A stretch of 64,000 bases of DNA, from contig CAVTAI010000017.1 in NCBI GenBank assembly GCA_963732655.1, positions 1,178,001 through 1,242,000 on the forward strand, in the 5' to 3' direction. Below, piece by piece: positions 34,696 to 43,390 of the stretch; within the stretch, counting starts at the first letter, position 1; each line of letters begins with the position of its first letter. Below the pieces are notes generated by a model, which was given only the letters and a program-made list of their open reading frames with translations, searched no databases and was not told where the DNA came from. The stretch comes from CAVTWS01 sp963732655. GTDB lineage: Bacteria; Actinomycetota; Acidimicrobiia; Acidimicrobiales; SHLQ01. Position numbers and translations under genes: made by a program.

Positions 34696-36212
34696 GAAGC
34701 GACCTCCTGGGTGGCTCCGGTCATGTAGGCGCCGAGCTCTCGAGGCGTGATCCGGGCCGGGTCGAGCGTGGCAACGAGCTTGCCCCTCAACATCACGACG
34801 ATCGTGTCGGACAGGCCGATGAGCTCGTCGAGGTCCGCGGAGACGAGCACGGTGGCCATGCCGGCTGAGCGGGCGGCTCGTATGTGGTCCCAGACGGCGG
34901 CCTGGGCGCCGACATCGATGCCCCTGGTCGGATGAGCGGCGAGCAGCGCGACAGGTTCGGCGCTGAGTTCCCGGCCGACGATGAGCTTCTGCTGGTTGCC
35001 GCCCGAGAGCACGTGCGCCGAAACATCAACGGATGGAGTGCGGACGTCGTAGTCGGCCTGGACCTTCTCGGACCGCTCGTGGCGGCCATCCCGGTCGATC
35101 CACACACCTCGGGCGAACGGCTTGCGGGTCTGGTGGCCGAGGGCCACGTTCTCGTACAGCGGCGCTTCCAGGAGCAGGCCATCTCGCTGGCGATCCTGGG
35201 GGATGTAGCCCAGACCGGCCTCGCGCCGATCGCGGACCGAATCCCTGCTGATGTCCCGCTCCACGAGCCGGATCGTTCCGGACGCAGGTGGCACGGTGCC
35301 CAGGATGGCTGAGATCAGCTCCGCCTGCCCATTGCCCTCGATGCCGGCCACGCCCACGACTTCGCCCCGGTGCACACGTAGTGACACCGAATCGACGACG
35401 GGACGGCCGTCTTCGATCACCGTCAGGTCGATGACCTCGAGGGCGATCTCGGTGGTGACGGTCGACTCGGTCGTGGCCGGGGTCGGGAGCTCGGACCCCA
35501 CCATGAGCTCGGCGAGGTCGCCTGCGCTCACATCGGAGGGTTTCACCGTGGCTACCGTTCGGCCCTGACGCAAGACGGTGATGGTGTCGGCGATCTCCAA
35601 CACCTCGTCGAGCTTGTGGTCGATGAACAGGATCGTGGCGCCGGCCGCCTTGAGCTCGCGCAAGTTGCGGAACAGCTCCTCGACCTCTTGGGGTACGAGG
35701 ACTGCCGTCGGTTCGTCGAGGATGAGGACCTTCGCGCCGCGGTAGAGCACCTTGATGATCTCGACCCGTTGACGCTCGCCGACTTCGAGCTCGGCCACCA
35801 GTTCGTCGGGAGCGACATCGAGGCCGTAGGCCTGGCTCACCTCGGCGAGGTGGGCCTTGGCCTGAGCCAGATCGATGCGGCCCCCGCTCTTCATGGGTTC
35901 CGAGCCGAGGATCACGTTCTCGAGCACGGACAGCTGGTCCGCCAGCATGAAGTGCTGATGCACCATGCCGATGCCGGCCTCGATGGCTGCGGCCGGCGAC
36001 GAGAAGGTGACCTCGTCGCCGAAGACACGCATGGTCCCGTCGTCGGCTGCGTACATGCCGTAGAGGATCTTCATCAGGGTCGACTTGCCGGCGCCGTTCT
36101 CTCCGCAGATGGCGTGGATCTCGCCCTGCTCCACCGTGAGATTGACCTGATCGTTGGCGACGACGCCGGGGAACCGCTTGGTGATCCCGGCGAGCTCGAT
36201 TGCTGCGGTCAC
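34692..36212 (-). CDS. Nucleoside-type ABC importer, tandem ATPase subunit
   Basis: A 506-residue ATPase with two ABC domains, as in NupO/RbsA-type importers. The first has Walker A GENGAGKST near residue 38 and Walker B VLILDEPTAVL; the second has the degenerate nucleotide site GIEGNGQAELISAI and the signature LSGGNQQKLIVGREL. It energises uptake through the two downstream permeases. A hairpin pair lies upstream, between it and the binding-protein gene, and probably lowers its expression relative to that gene. Confidence 0.95.
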   Translation of the reverse strand: MTAAIELAGITKRFPGVVANDQVNLTVEQGEIHAICGENGAGKSTLMKILYGMYAADDGTMRVFGDEVTFSSPAAAIEAGIGMVHQHFMLADQLSVLENVILGSEPMKSGGRIDLAQAKAHLAEVSQAYGLDVAPDELVAELEVGERQRVEIIKVLYRGAKVLILDEPTAVLVPQEVEELFRNLRELKAAGATILFIDHKLDEVLEIADTITVLRQGRTVATVKPSDVSAGDLAELMVGSELPTPATTESTVTTEIALEVIDLTVIEDGRPVVDSVSLRVHRGEVVGVAGIEGNGQAELISAILGTVPPASGTIRLVERDISRDSVRDRREAGLGYIPQDRQRDGLLLEAPLYENVALGHQTRKPFARGVWIDRDGRHERSEKVQADYDVRTPSVDVSAHVLSGGNQQKLIVGRELSAEPVALLAAHPTRGIDVGAQAAVWDHIRAARSAGMATVLVSADLDELIGLSDTIVVMLRGKLVATLDPARITPRELGAYMTGATQEVAS

Positions 36213-36231
36213 GCATCCTCCCCGAAATGCA

Positions 36232-36297
36232 CGAGCGGGACCGGACCTTAGCCCGGTCCCGCTCGGGACGCTGTGGTCGAAGGTCCCGTCAGGGACC
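36232..36297 (-). terminator. Hairpin pair between binding-protein and ATPase genes (likely attenuator)
   Basis: A perfect 13-base-pair stem (36232-36244 with 36253-36265) with an 8-base loop, and a second 6-base-pair hairpin (36282-36287 with 36292-36297), lie between the BMP lipoprotein gene and the ATPase gene. The T-tract is weak, which suits partial termination or mRNA 3'-end protection. Confidence 0.65.
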
Positions 36298-36307
36298 CCC
36301 GCGGTCG

Positions 36308-37435
36308 CTACAGGGTCGTGGGGTCCGTGGGGACCTCGATGTCGCCAGCGATGATCTGGGCCTTGAAATCCTCGATCTGGTCGATGATGTCCTGGCTCAA
36401 GAAGTCGCCCGAGGTGGAGTATCCGACGCCGTCGACCGAGAGGTCATAGGTGGTCGGGCCGGCAGCGAACGTGCCGTCGACCTGGGATTGGATGGCTTCG
36501 AACACGGCGACATCGACTCGCTTGAGCATCGAGGTCAGCACGTATTCCTGGACTGCCGGGTCGACCGTGTTGTACTGGTCGGAGTCGACACCGATGCCCC
36601 ACACCTTGGAGCCGCTGGAGTCACTGTGCTCCAGCGCCGCCTCGAAGAGACCGGCACCCGAGCCACCAGCGGCGTGGTAGATGACATCCGCGCCGCCCTC
36701 GTACATGGCCAGCGCGATCTCCTTGGCCTGGTCCGGGGCGTTGAAGCCATCGAAGTTCGGGGCCTCGGTGATGTACTCGACGTCGACCACGATGTCGGGG
36801 TTGACCGCCGCGACGCCGGCTCGGTATCCGGCCTCGAACTTCTCGATGAGGCCACCGACGCCGGCGACACCACCGATGAAGCCCACGTGATCCGTCGTGC
36901 TCGACAGCGCCGCAGCAACGCCGACCAGGAATGACCCCTGCTCCTCGGCGAACACGAGCCCGGCGACGTTGTCGCCGTAGGGCACGCCCCCGTTCTCGAA
37001 GTCGAGCATGGCGCTGTCGATCACGCCGTAGTTGACGGCGGCGTTGTTGGCTGCGGACTGGGCGGCGTCGGCTTCGAAGAGGAAGCCGACGGCGATGACG
37101 ATGTCATGCTCCGCGGCGGCCAAATCGAGCAGCTCGAGGCGGTTCGAGCCGTCGTCGTTGGGCGACGCCTCGGTGAAGGTGATGCCCAATTCGTCGACCG
37201 CTCGGTCGATGCCCTCGGCAGCGGAGTCGTTGAACGACTGGTCACCGCGGCCGCCGATGTCGAATACCAGGCCGACGCTCACATCAGATGCCGGAGCGTC
37301 GCCGCCGTCGGCAGCAGCGCCGTCGTCGGTCGCCGCGTCATCGGTCGCAGTGTCGTCATCGTCGTCGCCGCAGCTGGCGGCGATGAGCCCGAACAGCGCC
37401 AACAGCGCCACGAGCAGCTTGATCTTTTTGCTCAT
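36308..37435 (-). CDS. BMP-family nucleoside-binding lipoprotein
   Basis: A 375-residue lipoprotein: the signal peptide KIKLLVALLALFGLIAASC ends in a lipobox cysteine, followed by an Asp/Thr/Ala-rich linker and a BMP (PnrA-like) domain with VGLVFDIGGRGDQSFNDSA, VGFIGGVAG and the VIYHAAGGSGAG sugar-binding loop. It captures nucleosides for the ABC importer encoded downstream. The ATG at 37435 follows GGAGGG by 6 bases; a start 10 codons upstream is not supported. It is the first gene of the transport operon. Confidence 0.94.
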   Translation of the reverse strand: MSKKIKLLVALLALFGLIAASCGDDDDDTATDDAATDDGAAADGGDAPASDVSVGLVFDIGGRGDQSFNDSAAEGIDRAVDELGITFTEASPNDDGSNRLELLDLAAAEHDIVIAVGFLFEADAAQSAANNAAVNYGVIDSAMLDFENGGVPYGDNVAGLVFAEEQGSFLVGVAAALSSTTDHVGFIGGVAGVGGLIEKFEAGYRAGVAAVNPDIVVDVEYITEAPNFDGFNAPDQAKEIALAMYEGGADVIYHAAGGSGAGLFEAALEHSDSSGSKVWGIGVDSDQYNTVDPAVQEYVLTSMLKRVDVAVFEAIQSQVDGTFAAGPTTYDLSVDGVGYSTSGDFLSQDIIDQIEDFKAQIIAGDIEVPTDPTTL

Positions 37436-37567
37436 TAGTCCCTCCGGTGTCGGATTGCGAGCCACCCTCCCGGTGACTGGCCAGGCACTCTACTGCCGTC
37501 TCCATCCCATCGTCCCGCGGCTTCGACGGGAAGTGTCGAAGGTCATCTGTCTGGCACGATGGGCTCC

Positions 37568-38290
37568 ATGGCCACACCACACATCTCCGCCGCTGACGAT
37601 GCCTTCGCCGATCTGGTCCTGATGCCCGGTGATCCGCTTCGAGCCAAATGGATCGCGACCACGTTCCTCGATGAGGCCGTGGAGGTCACCTCGGTGCGCA
37701 ACATGCTCGGTTACACGGGCACCTACAAGGGCGCGCCCGTGTCGGTCATGGGCAGCGGCATGGGCATTCCGTCGTTGTGCATCTACGCGTCGGAGCTGGT
37801 CATGTTCTACGGCGTGACCAAACTCGTGCGAGTGGGGAGTTGTGGTTCGATCCGCCCTGAGGTCAAGGTGCGTGACATCGTCGTGGCGGTTGGCGCCTGC
37901 ACCGATTCTGCGGTCAACCGGCGTCGATTCGGGGGTCATGATTTCGCGGCTGTGGCCAGCTGGAACTTGCTTTCTCGCACGATGAGCGAGGCCGAGCGCC
38001 GAGGCGTGCCCGTCCATGCCGGGAACGTGTTGTCGTCAGACCTCTTCTACGCGCCGGCCGATGGTCGCGAACCGATCGAACACTTCGAGGTGGCCCAGCG
38101 CATGGGGGTCCTCGGAGTCGAGATGGAGGCCGCCGGCCTCTACGGGGTCGCGGCCGAGAAGGGTGTCGAAGCGCTGACCGTGTGCACGGTGAGCGACAGC
38201 TTGGTGGAACAGGAGTACTTGTCCGCTGAGGATCGCGAGACGTCGTTGGCCGACATGGTCGCCCTCGTGCTCGACGCGCTGGCGGTCTGA
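37568..38290 (+). CDS. deoD: Purine nucleoside phosphorylase
   Basis: A 240-residue hexameric-type (DeoD) phosphorylase that splits purine (deoxy)nucleosides with phosphate. MATPHISA at the N-terminus, LMPGDPLRAKWIA, MGSGMGIPS, VRVGSCGSI, GVEMEAAGLYGVA and CTVSDSL are family hallmarks. The ATG at 37568 matches the usual DeoD start and follows a CACGAT hexamer by 7 bases; an ATG at 37559 would add three residues. It is divergent from the nucleoside importer and completes the salvage set. Confidence 0.95.
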   Translation: MATPHISAADDAFADLVLMPGDPLRAKWIATTFLDEAVEVTSVRNMLGYTGTYKGAPVSVMGSGMGIPSLCIYASELVMFYGVTKLVRVGSCGSIRPEVKVRDIVVAVGACTDSAVNRRRFGGHDFAAVASWNLLSRTMSEAERRGVPVHAGNVLSSDLFYAPADGREPIEHFEVAQRMGVLGVEMEAAGLYGVAAEKGVEALTVCTVSDSLVEQEYLSAEDRETSLADMVALVLDALAV

Positions 38291-38304
38291 GTGGTGGTCG
38301 CTCC

Positions 38305-39414
38305 GTGACCCTGGCCGAGCTGGCGTCGTTCGTCGGCGGTGTCGTCACCGTGGTCGTCGTGCTGTCGGCGGCGATCCGTACCGTCGTCGTCCCGCGGGCC
38401 GAATCCGTGCTGCTGAACCGGGTCGTGTTCGCCGGCGTGAAGCGAGTGTTCGACCTGGCGATGCTGCCCCGCCGTTCGTATGAGACGCGCGACCGGATCC
38501 TGGCCCGTTACGCGCCGCTCACGTTGCTCATGCTCCCGGTCATCTGGGCGGCCGGCACGATCGCGGGGTTCACGGCCATGCAGTGGGCGGTGGGGGTGCA
38601 TCCGGTTCGGGAAGCCCTCGTGCTGTCGGGCTCGTCGTTCACGACGCTCGGTTTCGAGCGGGCCGAGCCGCTCGGTTCGCTGATCCTGGCCATCGTCGAG
38701 GCGCTGATCGGCTTGGGCCTCGTCGCCCTCCTGATCAGCTTCCTGCCCACCATGTACGGCCACTTCTCGCGGCGGGAGGCGACGGTCGCCAAGCTGCACC
38801 TGCGGGCCGAGGATGCGTCCCGGCGCGCGGAACCGGCCACCCTGTTGATCCGCGCCCAACTGATCGGCGGCCTCGATCGGCTCGACGAGCAGTGGCGGGA
38901 GTGGGAGAACTGGTTCATCGAGCTCGAGGAGACACACACGTCGTTCCCTGCACTCGTGTTCTTCCGTTCACCGGTGCCGGAGCGGAGCTGGATCACTGCG
39001 GCCGGCCTGGCCCTCGACGGAGCTGCGCTCCATCTGGCCGTCCTCGATGTCCCCCGCAATCCGCAGGCCGCGTTGATGATCCGGTCCGGGTTCTTCGCCC
39101 TGCGACGGATCGCTGACTTCTTCGCCATACCTCACGATCCCGACCCATCCCCGGACGACCCCATCTCGGTGACCAGGGAGGAGTTCGACGACGTGTACGA
39201 GCGGCTGGCGAACGGTGGGGTGCCGGTGGTGGCCGATCGGGATCAGGCGTGGCGGGACTTCCGGGGCTGGCGGGTCAACTACGACGCCGTGCTCGTGTCG
39301 CTGGCCGCCATGCTGCATGCGCCCGATGCATTGTGGAGCTCCGACCGGGGCGCCCGATTTAATGTGCGGGTCCTCCGCCGTGCCCCCGACCGGCGCCCCG
39401 GGTCGGCGCGGTAG
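38305..39414 (+). CDS. Ion-channel-like membrane protein of unknown function
   Basis: A 369-residue protein. It has an N-terminal membrane helix (residues ~5-27), a second at ~72-92, a pore-like loop with the sequence SGSSFTTLGFE and a third helix at ~120-145, followed by a ~220-residue soluble C-terminal domain. The two-helix-plus-pore layout and the TTLGF segment resemble a potassium-channel pore whose TVGYG filter has changed. The soluble part has no domain that I recognise. GTG start. It follows deoD by 14 bases and may be co-transcribed, although no functional link is seen. Confidence 0.7.
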   Translation: MTLAELASFVGGVVTVVVVLSAAIRTVVVPRAESVLLNRVVFAGVKRVFDLAMLPRRSYETRDRILARYAPLTLLMLPVIWAAGTIAGFTAMQWAVGVHPVREALVLSGSSFTTLGFERAEPLGSLILAIVEALIGLGLVALLISFLPTMYGHFSRREATVAKLHLRAEDASRRAEPATLLIRAQLIGGLDRLDEQWREWENWFIELEETHTSFPALVFFRSPVPERSWITAAGLALDGAALHLAVLDVPRNPQAALMIRSGFFALRRIADFFAIPHDPDPSPDDPISVTREEFDDVYERLANGGVPVVADRDQAWRDFRGWRVNYDAVLVSLAAMLHAPDALWSSDRGARFNVRVLRRAPDRRPGSAR

Positions 39415-39448
39415 GTTGACGTAATCCCTTCTTGAAGAGAGGTCGACG

Positions 39449-40270
39449 TTGCGCATCGCCCAGATCACGGACCTCCACGTCTGCGAGCGCGACGACGGCA
39501 TCCGCCGATTCGTCGATACCAACGCGCACCTGCAGGAGGCCCTCGAGGCGTTGGCTCACCATGCATCCGCACCGGACGTCGTCGTCGTCACCGGTGACCT
39601 GACGGAGTCGGGCACGGCGCGCGAGTACTCGATCCTCCGGGAGGCGTTCGACGGATTCGGCCTGCCCGTCTACCTGATTCCCGGCAATCACGACGTCAAC
39701 ACCGCGTTCGAGCGGGCGTGTGCCGATCGGTTGCCGACGAGCAGGGCTGATGGCCACTGCAGCTACGCCATCGATGAGCACGAGGTGCGCCTGGTCGGTA
39801 TCGACACGACCTTGCCCGATCGCCACGATGGCGTGTTTCCGCAGGAACGTGCCGACTGGCTCGACACCGTCCTCGGAGCGGAGCCGGATCGTCCGACCTT
39901 CGTGTTCATGCACCACCCACCGTTCGACACCGGCATCTGGTGGATGGACGCGGTGGGCATGGGCGGCAAGGAGCGGTTCGCCGAAGTTCTGTCTGGCCAC
40001 CCTCAGGTACGACTCGTCGTGTGCGGCCACATCCACCGCTCCATCCAGACCCAGGTGGCGGGGCGCACGGTCAGTGTCTGCCCGTCGACGGCCCATCAGG
40101 TCGGCCTCGTGCTCGACCCGACGAAGCCACCGATCGTCACCGACGAGCCACCGGCCTTCCAGATCCACGTGCACACCGGCGACGGATTCGTCACCCACCA
40201 CGCCCCGTTGCCCTGGCGAGGCCGGGAGTTCGCGCTCAGCAACCTACTGTTGGAAACGCATCGTGAATGA
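39449..40270 (+). CDS. Metallophosphoesterase, CpdA-like (class III cyclic nucleotide phosphodiesterase type)
   Basis: A 273-residue calcineurin-like phosphoesterase with a di-metal site: ITDLHVCE, VVTGDLTESG, LIPGNHDVN, VFMHHPPF and VCGHIHRSIQ, the set of motifs shared by CpdA-type enzymes that hydrolyse cAMP or other phosphodiesters. The start is a TTG at 39449 preceded by AAGAGAGG, giving the typical MRIAQITDLH N-terminus. Soluble, no signal peptide. The actual substrate is not determined by sequence. Confidence 0.9.
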   Translation: MRIAQITDLHVCERDDGIRRFVDTNAHLQEALEALAHHASAPDVVVVTGDLTESGTAREYSILREAFDGFGLPVYLIPGNHDVNTAFERACADRLPTSRADGHCSYAIDEHEVRLVGIDTTLPDRHDGVFPQERADWLDTVLGAEPDRPTFVFMHHPPFDTGIWWMDAVGMGGKERFAEVLSGHPQVRLVVCGHIHRSIQTQVAGRTVSVCPSTAHQVGLVLDPTKPPIVTDEPPAFQIHVHTGDGFVTHHAPLPWRGREFALSNLLLETHRE

Positions 40271-40282
40271 GTGAAACCTACT

Positions 40283-40288
40283 TATAGT
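40283..40288 (+). promoter_or_regulatory. Candidate -10 hexamer (TATAGT)
   Basis: TATAGT lies in an AT-rich patch 65 bases before the coiled-coil gene at 40353. No convincing -35 box at standard spacing is seen. Confidence 0.35.
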
Positions 40289-40352
40289 GTCCAAGGACAT
40301 TCGAGGCCGTGCGAACCGGTTTCCCTGAAGCCACACCAGCCCTGGGGTTACC

Positions 40353-40793
40353 ATGACGATCGATGACCGCTCCCGCCATGATCTTCACACCGCGCTCGAG
40401 CGGGCGCTCGGTGCGCCCGCCGACACGCTGATGGCCATGCTCCCGCCCGCTGGTTGGTCGGAGATCGCCACCACGCGCGATCTGGACCGTCACCAGGCCG
40501 TCACCCAGCGGCAACTCTCCGAAGTGCGGCTGGAGCTGAAGACCGAGATGGCCGATCTGAAGACCGAGCTGAAGACCGAGATGGCCGACTTGCGGACCGA
40601 GATGGCTGGGCTCCGGACGGAGTTGAAGATCGAGATGGCTGGGCTCCGGACGGAGTTGAAGACCGAGATGGCCGACGTGCGGACGCATTTCACCAACGAG
40701 CTCGCCGCCAACATGCGCACCATGGTTCTGGTCAACGCCGGCACGATCTTCACCGGGGTCGGCCTGGCGTTCACGGCCGCACGGTTCGGCTGA
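40353..40793 (+). CDS. Coiled-coil protein with C-terminal membrane segment
   Basis: A 146-residue protein. Residues ~55-112 form a strongly repetitive coiled coil built from ELKTEMADL/LRTEMAGL units, encoded by a near-identical 33-base repeat among others. The last ~20 residues (MRTMVLVNAGTIFTGVGLAFTA) make one membrane helix. It resembles DUF1640-like or Bdr-like tail-anchored coiled-coil proteins in layout. Function unknown; the start is an ATG preceded by GGGG. Confidence 0.75.
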   Translation: MTIDDRSRHDLHTALERALGAPADTLMAMLPPAGWSEIATTRDLDRHQAVTQRQLSEVRLELKTEMADLKTELKTEMADLRTEMAGLRTELKIEMAGLRTELKTEMADVRTHFTNELAANMRTMVLVNAGTIFTGVGLAFTAARFG

Positions 40794-40861
40794 CCGGCCG
40801 GCACCCGCCGAGCTCACCCCGAGCCGTCACCGCAGGACCCGAGTGGCCGAGCCCAGTGGGC

Positions 40862-41110
40862 TCAGTGGCAGGCGCAACCGCCGCCGCAACCCCCGCCGGT
40901 CCACGACGACGGACTGGACGCCGCGCTCGCGCCGGCGCCGCTTGCACTCGACGAACCCCCACCGACGGTGGCGGCGGCGAAACTCGACAGGAGCCGGAGC
41001 GCGTTGTCGTGGCCATCGGGACACGTCGCTCCGAGCGAGGACTCGCTCATCGGACGCCGCATCGAGAACAGCGTGTCGCAGGTCCGGCATCGGTACTCGT
41101 AGAGCGGCAT
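40862..41110 (-). CDS. FmdB-family zinc ribbon protein
   Basis: An 82-residue protein starting MPLYEYRCRTCDTLF, the FmdB signature, with two CxxC-type pairs (CRTC and a C...H pair around TCPDGH). The tail is Ser/Ala/Gly-rich and ends with four cysteines and a histidine. FmdB proteins are putative regulatory zinc ribbons of unclear function and are widespread in actinobacteria. It lies downstream of the prolyl oligopeptidase gene on the same strand with a 32-base gap. Confidence 0.9.
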   Translation of the reverse strand: MPLYEYRCRTCDTLFSMRRPMSESSLGATCPDGHDNALRLLSSFAAATVGGGSSSASGAGASAASSPSSWTGGGCGGGCACH

Positions 41111-41142
41111 CTGCAGAGTGTACTGCGGTCGCCGAAGCCCGA

Positions 41143-43236
41143 TCAGATCGAGGTTCGCGTCGACGCCGACTCGTCGTGGAGCTGCGCCATGAGGAACGAC
41201 ATGACGTCGGCCAACTCGTCGGCTTGGGCGGTGAGCGGCTTACCCTGCCCGTGACCGGCGTCGGGTTCGATCAGCACCAACTGCGGGTGCGACGAGCCGC
41301 ACGACGTGGCGGCCTGCAGGCGTGCGGCCATCTTGCGGGCGTGCATCGGGTCGACTCTCGAGTCGCCCACGCCGGAGGTGATCAGGGCGGCCGGGTAACA
41401 GGTGCCGTCGACCACGTGGTGGTACGGCGAATAGTCGTGGAGCCAGGCGAACTGCTCGGCGTCGGCGGGGTCGCCGTACTCTGGTATCCACAGGCGGGCG
41501 ATGAGGAACCGCTCGTACCGCACCATGTCGAGGAGGGGCACGGCGCAGTGCACCGCTCGGGCCAGGTCCGGTCGCTGGGTGATGGCGGCTCCCATCAGGA
41601 GGCCACCGTTCGACCCGCCGCGGAGCGCAAGTTTGGCGCGAGCCGTGCGTCGGGTCTCGACCAGCCAATCGGCGGCCGCGTAGAAGTCGTCGAAGCACTG
41701 CTGTTTGCGGTCGAGCATGCCGGCGTGATGCCACGCTTCGCCATGCTCGGAGCCGCCGCGGATGTTGGCGATGGCGACTACGCCCCCGGCCCGGCACCAG
41801 GCGGCGAACAACGGGCTGTAGCCGGGGCCGTTGCTGATGGCGAAACCGCCGTAGGCCGTGAGGAGCGCGGGGACGTCGGGGCCCAACGTGGTGGACCGAT
41901 CGTGCACCAGGAACATCGGCACGAGGGTGCCGTCGGTCGACGGGTAGTCGACCTGCATGGTCACCAGGTCCCCCAGCTCCTTCCCGTCCAGCTCCTTCCC
42001 GTCTGGCTCGGACCAGGCGACGAGGCGCTCCCCGGCGAGACCGATCAACGAGCTGGGGCGGGTGAACGAGGTGATCGACGCCACCATGCGGCCGTGTTCG
42101 TCGGTGGAGAGCGAGCCGACCGACGCGATCTCCGGCAGTTCGAGCGAGGAGGCGCCTCGGCCGTCGCGCTCGTGGCGGGCGAGGATCGACACGGCGACCC
42201 GGCTGCTCAACACGAGGAAGTGTTCGCCCGCGGCATGAACCGCCTCGATCACATCGTGTGTTTCCGGCACGATCGTGGCCCAGTCCGCCGCCGTCGGGTG
42301 GTCGATGCGGGCGGTGATCACCCGTCCCCGCGCCGCGTCGAGCGTGGTCACGCCGAGGAGGCGGTCGCGGTCGAAGGCCAGATGGGTCAGAGCCTCGACG
42401 CCTTCGATCAGTACGCGCCGCGTGCCGTCGTGCAGATCGAGGAGGATCACGTCGGTCCGGGACCAGCCGAGCGACAGGTGGACGAGGAGCCAGCGCCCGT
42501 CGGGTGACGCTTCGATGGTCGGCCACGCGGTCGGATCGGGAAGGTCGGTGAACACGGGACGGTCATCGGCGGGATCATCGCCGAGGCGATGGTGCCAGAC
42601 GGTCCGGTGGTACTGCTCCTCACCGTCCGGGACGGTGCCGGCGGCCGGGTACCGGGTGTAATGAAATCCGGCGCAGTCGACGTCCCAGGCGACGGACGCG
42701 GCGCGGGTGTGGGGGATCAGGTCAGGCCGAACGGTGCCGCTGGACGTCTCGACGACCCGCAGCGTGGAGTTCTCGTCGCCGCCGGTCGAGACACCGATGG
42801 CGACCAGGCTGCCGTCGGGCGACGGTTCGTACCAGTCGATCGTGGTGGTGGTGTCGGATCCCCCGTCGAGGGGGTCGAAGACGAGTCGGCCCGGCCATCC
42901 GGTCCCATCGGGTGGGGGTTCGGCGGGTCGGCTGGCGAGCACGGCTTGTTCCTGGCCGGGCGTCCGGTCGAGCGAGAAGACGACGTCGCCGGCCAAGGTC
43001 GGTGCGCCGCTGGTGCTGACCGACAACAGGCCGAGGAGCTCGGCGTGCCACGGGGCTCGGCGCGGGAATGCATCCAGCACGGTTCGAGCGTGCGCGTTCT
43101 GGGCCGCGGTCCAGTCCACCGTTTCGGGTGAGGAGCTGTCCTCGAGCCACCGGTATGGGTCGACGATCTCGACCCCGTGCACCGTCTCGACGACCGACTC
43201 GATCCGAGTCGAAGGAGGCGGACCGAACGATGTCAC
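41143..43236 (-). CDS. Prolyl oligopeptidase (S9A)
   Basis: A 697-residue serine peptidase that cuts short peptides after proline. The N-terminal cap begins with the family motif VDPYRWLEDSSSPET, a seven-bladed propeller follows, and the catalytic domain (from ~410) has YGGFAISNGPGYSP, NIRGGSEHGEAWHHAGM, catalytic Ser in GGSNGGLLMGA, Asp near DSRVDPMHARKM and His in DAGHGQGKP. A 15-base tandem duplication at 41973-42002 adds a DGKEL repeat at the domain border. Cytoplasmic by lack of signal peptide. Confidence 0.95.
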   Translation of the reverse strand: MTSFGPPPSTRIESVVETVHGVEIVDPYRWLEDSSSPETVDWTAAQNAHARTVLDAFPRRAPWHAELLGLLSVSTSGAPTLAGDVVFSLDRTPGQEQAVLASRPAEPPPDGTGWPGRLVFDPLDGGSDTTTTIDWYEPSPDGSLVAIGVSTGGDENSTLRVVETSSGTVRPDLIPHTRAASVAWDVDCAGFHYTRYPAAGTVPDGEEQYHRTVWHHRLGDDPADDRPVFTDLPDPTAWPTIEASPDGRWLLVHLSLGWSRTDVILLDLHDGTRRVLIEGVEALTHLAFDRDRLLGVTTLDAARGRVITARIDHPTAADWATIVPETHDVIEAVHAAGEHFLVLSSRVAVSILARHERDGRGASSLELPEIASVGSLSTDEHGRMVASITSFTRPSSLIGLAGERLVAWSEPDGKELDGKELGDLVTMQVDYPSTDGTLVPMFLVHDRSTTLGPDVPALLTAYGGFAISNGPGYSPLFAAWCRAGGVVAIANIRGGSEHGEAWHHAGMLDRKQQCFDDFYAAADWLVETRRTARAKLALRGGSNGGLLMGAAITQRPDLARAVHCAVPLLDMVRYERFLIARLWIPEYGDPADAEQFAWLHDYSPYHHVVDGTCYPAALITSGVGDSRVDPMHARKMAARLQAATSCGSSHPQLVLIEPDAGHGQGKPLTAQADELADVMSFLMAQLHDESASTRTSI
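41973..42002. repeat. 15-base tandem duplication in prolyl oligopeptidase gene
   Basis: Two identical 15-base copies (41973-41987, 41988-42002) encode a repeated DGKEL in frame. Confidence 0.9.
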
Positions 43237-43260
43237 GACAACACGATGCCGTGATCAGGG

Positions 43261-43350
43261 TCAGGAGTTGCGACCGCGGTTCGGCTTGCGCCCGTGGTTG
43301 GCCTTCTTGGTCCTGGCGTTCTTCTTCGCCTTCTGAGTCCTCTTCGACAT
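43261..43350 (-). CDS. Putative ribosomal protein bL37 (tiny basic protein)
   Basis: A 29-residue, very basic protein (MSKRTQKAKKNARTKKANHG start, RKPNRGRNS end). The KANHGxxPN segment and overall size match the 24-residue bL37 found in mycobacterial large ribosomal subunits; this comparison is from memory. The ATG at 43350 is preceded by a TACGCT hexamer 9 bases upstream (43360-43365), giving a leaderless promoter divergent from that of ychF. A longer frame upstream has no support. Usual gene callers could miss it because of its length. Confidence 0.72.
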   Translation of the reverse strand: MSKRTQKAKKNARTKKANHGRKPNRGRNS

Positions 43351-43375
43351 AAGGAGGAGAGCGTAGCGGGATCGG

Positions 43376-43381
43376 TAGCCT
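43376..43381 (+). promoter_or_regulatory. Candidate -10 hexamer (TAGCCT) for ychF
   Basis: TAGCCT lies 9 bases before the GTG of ychF and is back to back with the minus-strand TACGCT of the bL37 gene (43360-43365). Confidence 0.5.
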
Positions 43382-43390
43382 GCACCACTC

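Noticed and set aside
40530..40690. Repeat array as a mobile or regulatory element
   Set aside because: The repetition follows heptad-like coiled-coil coding sequence and needs no other explanation.
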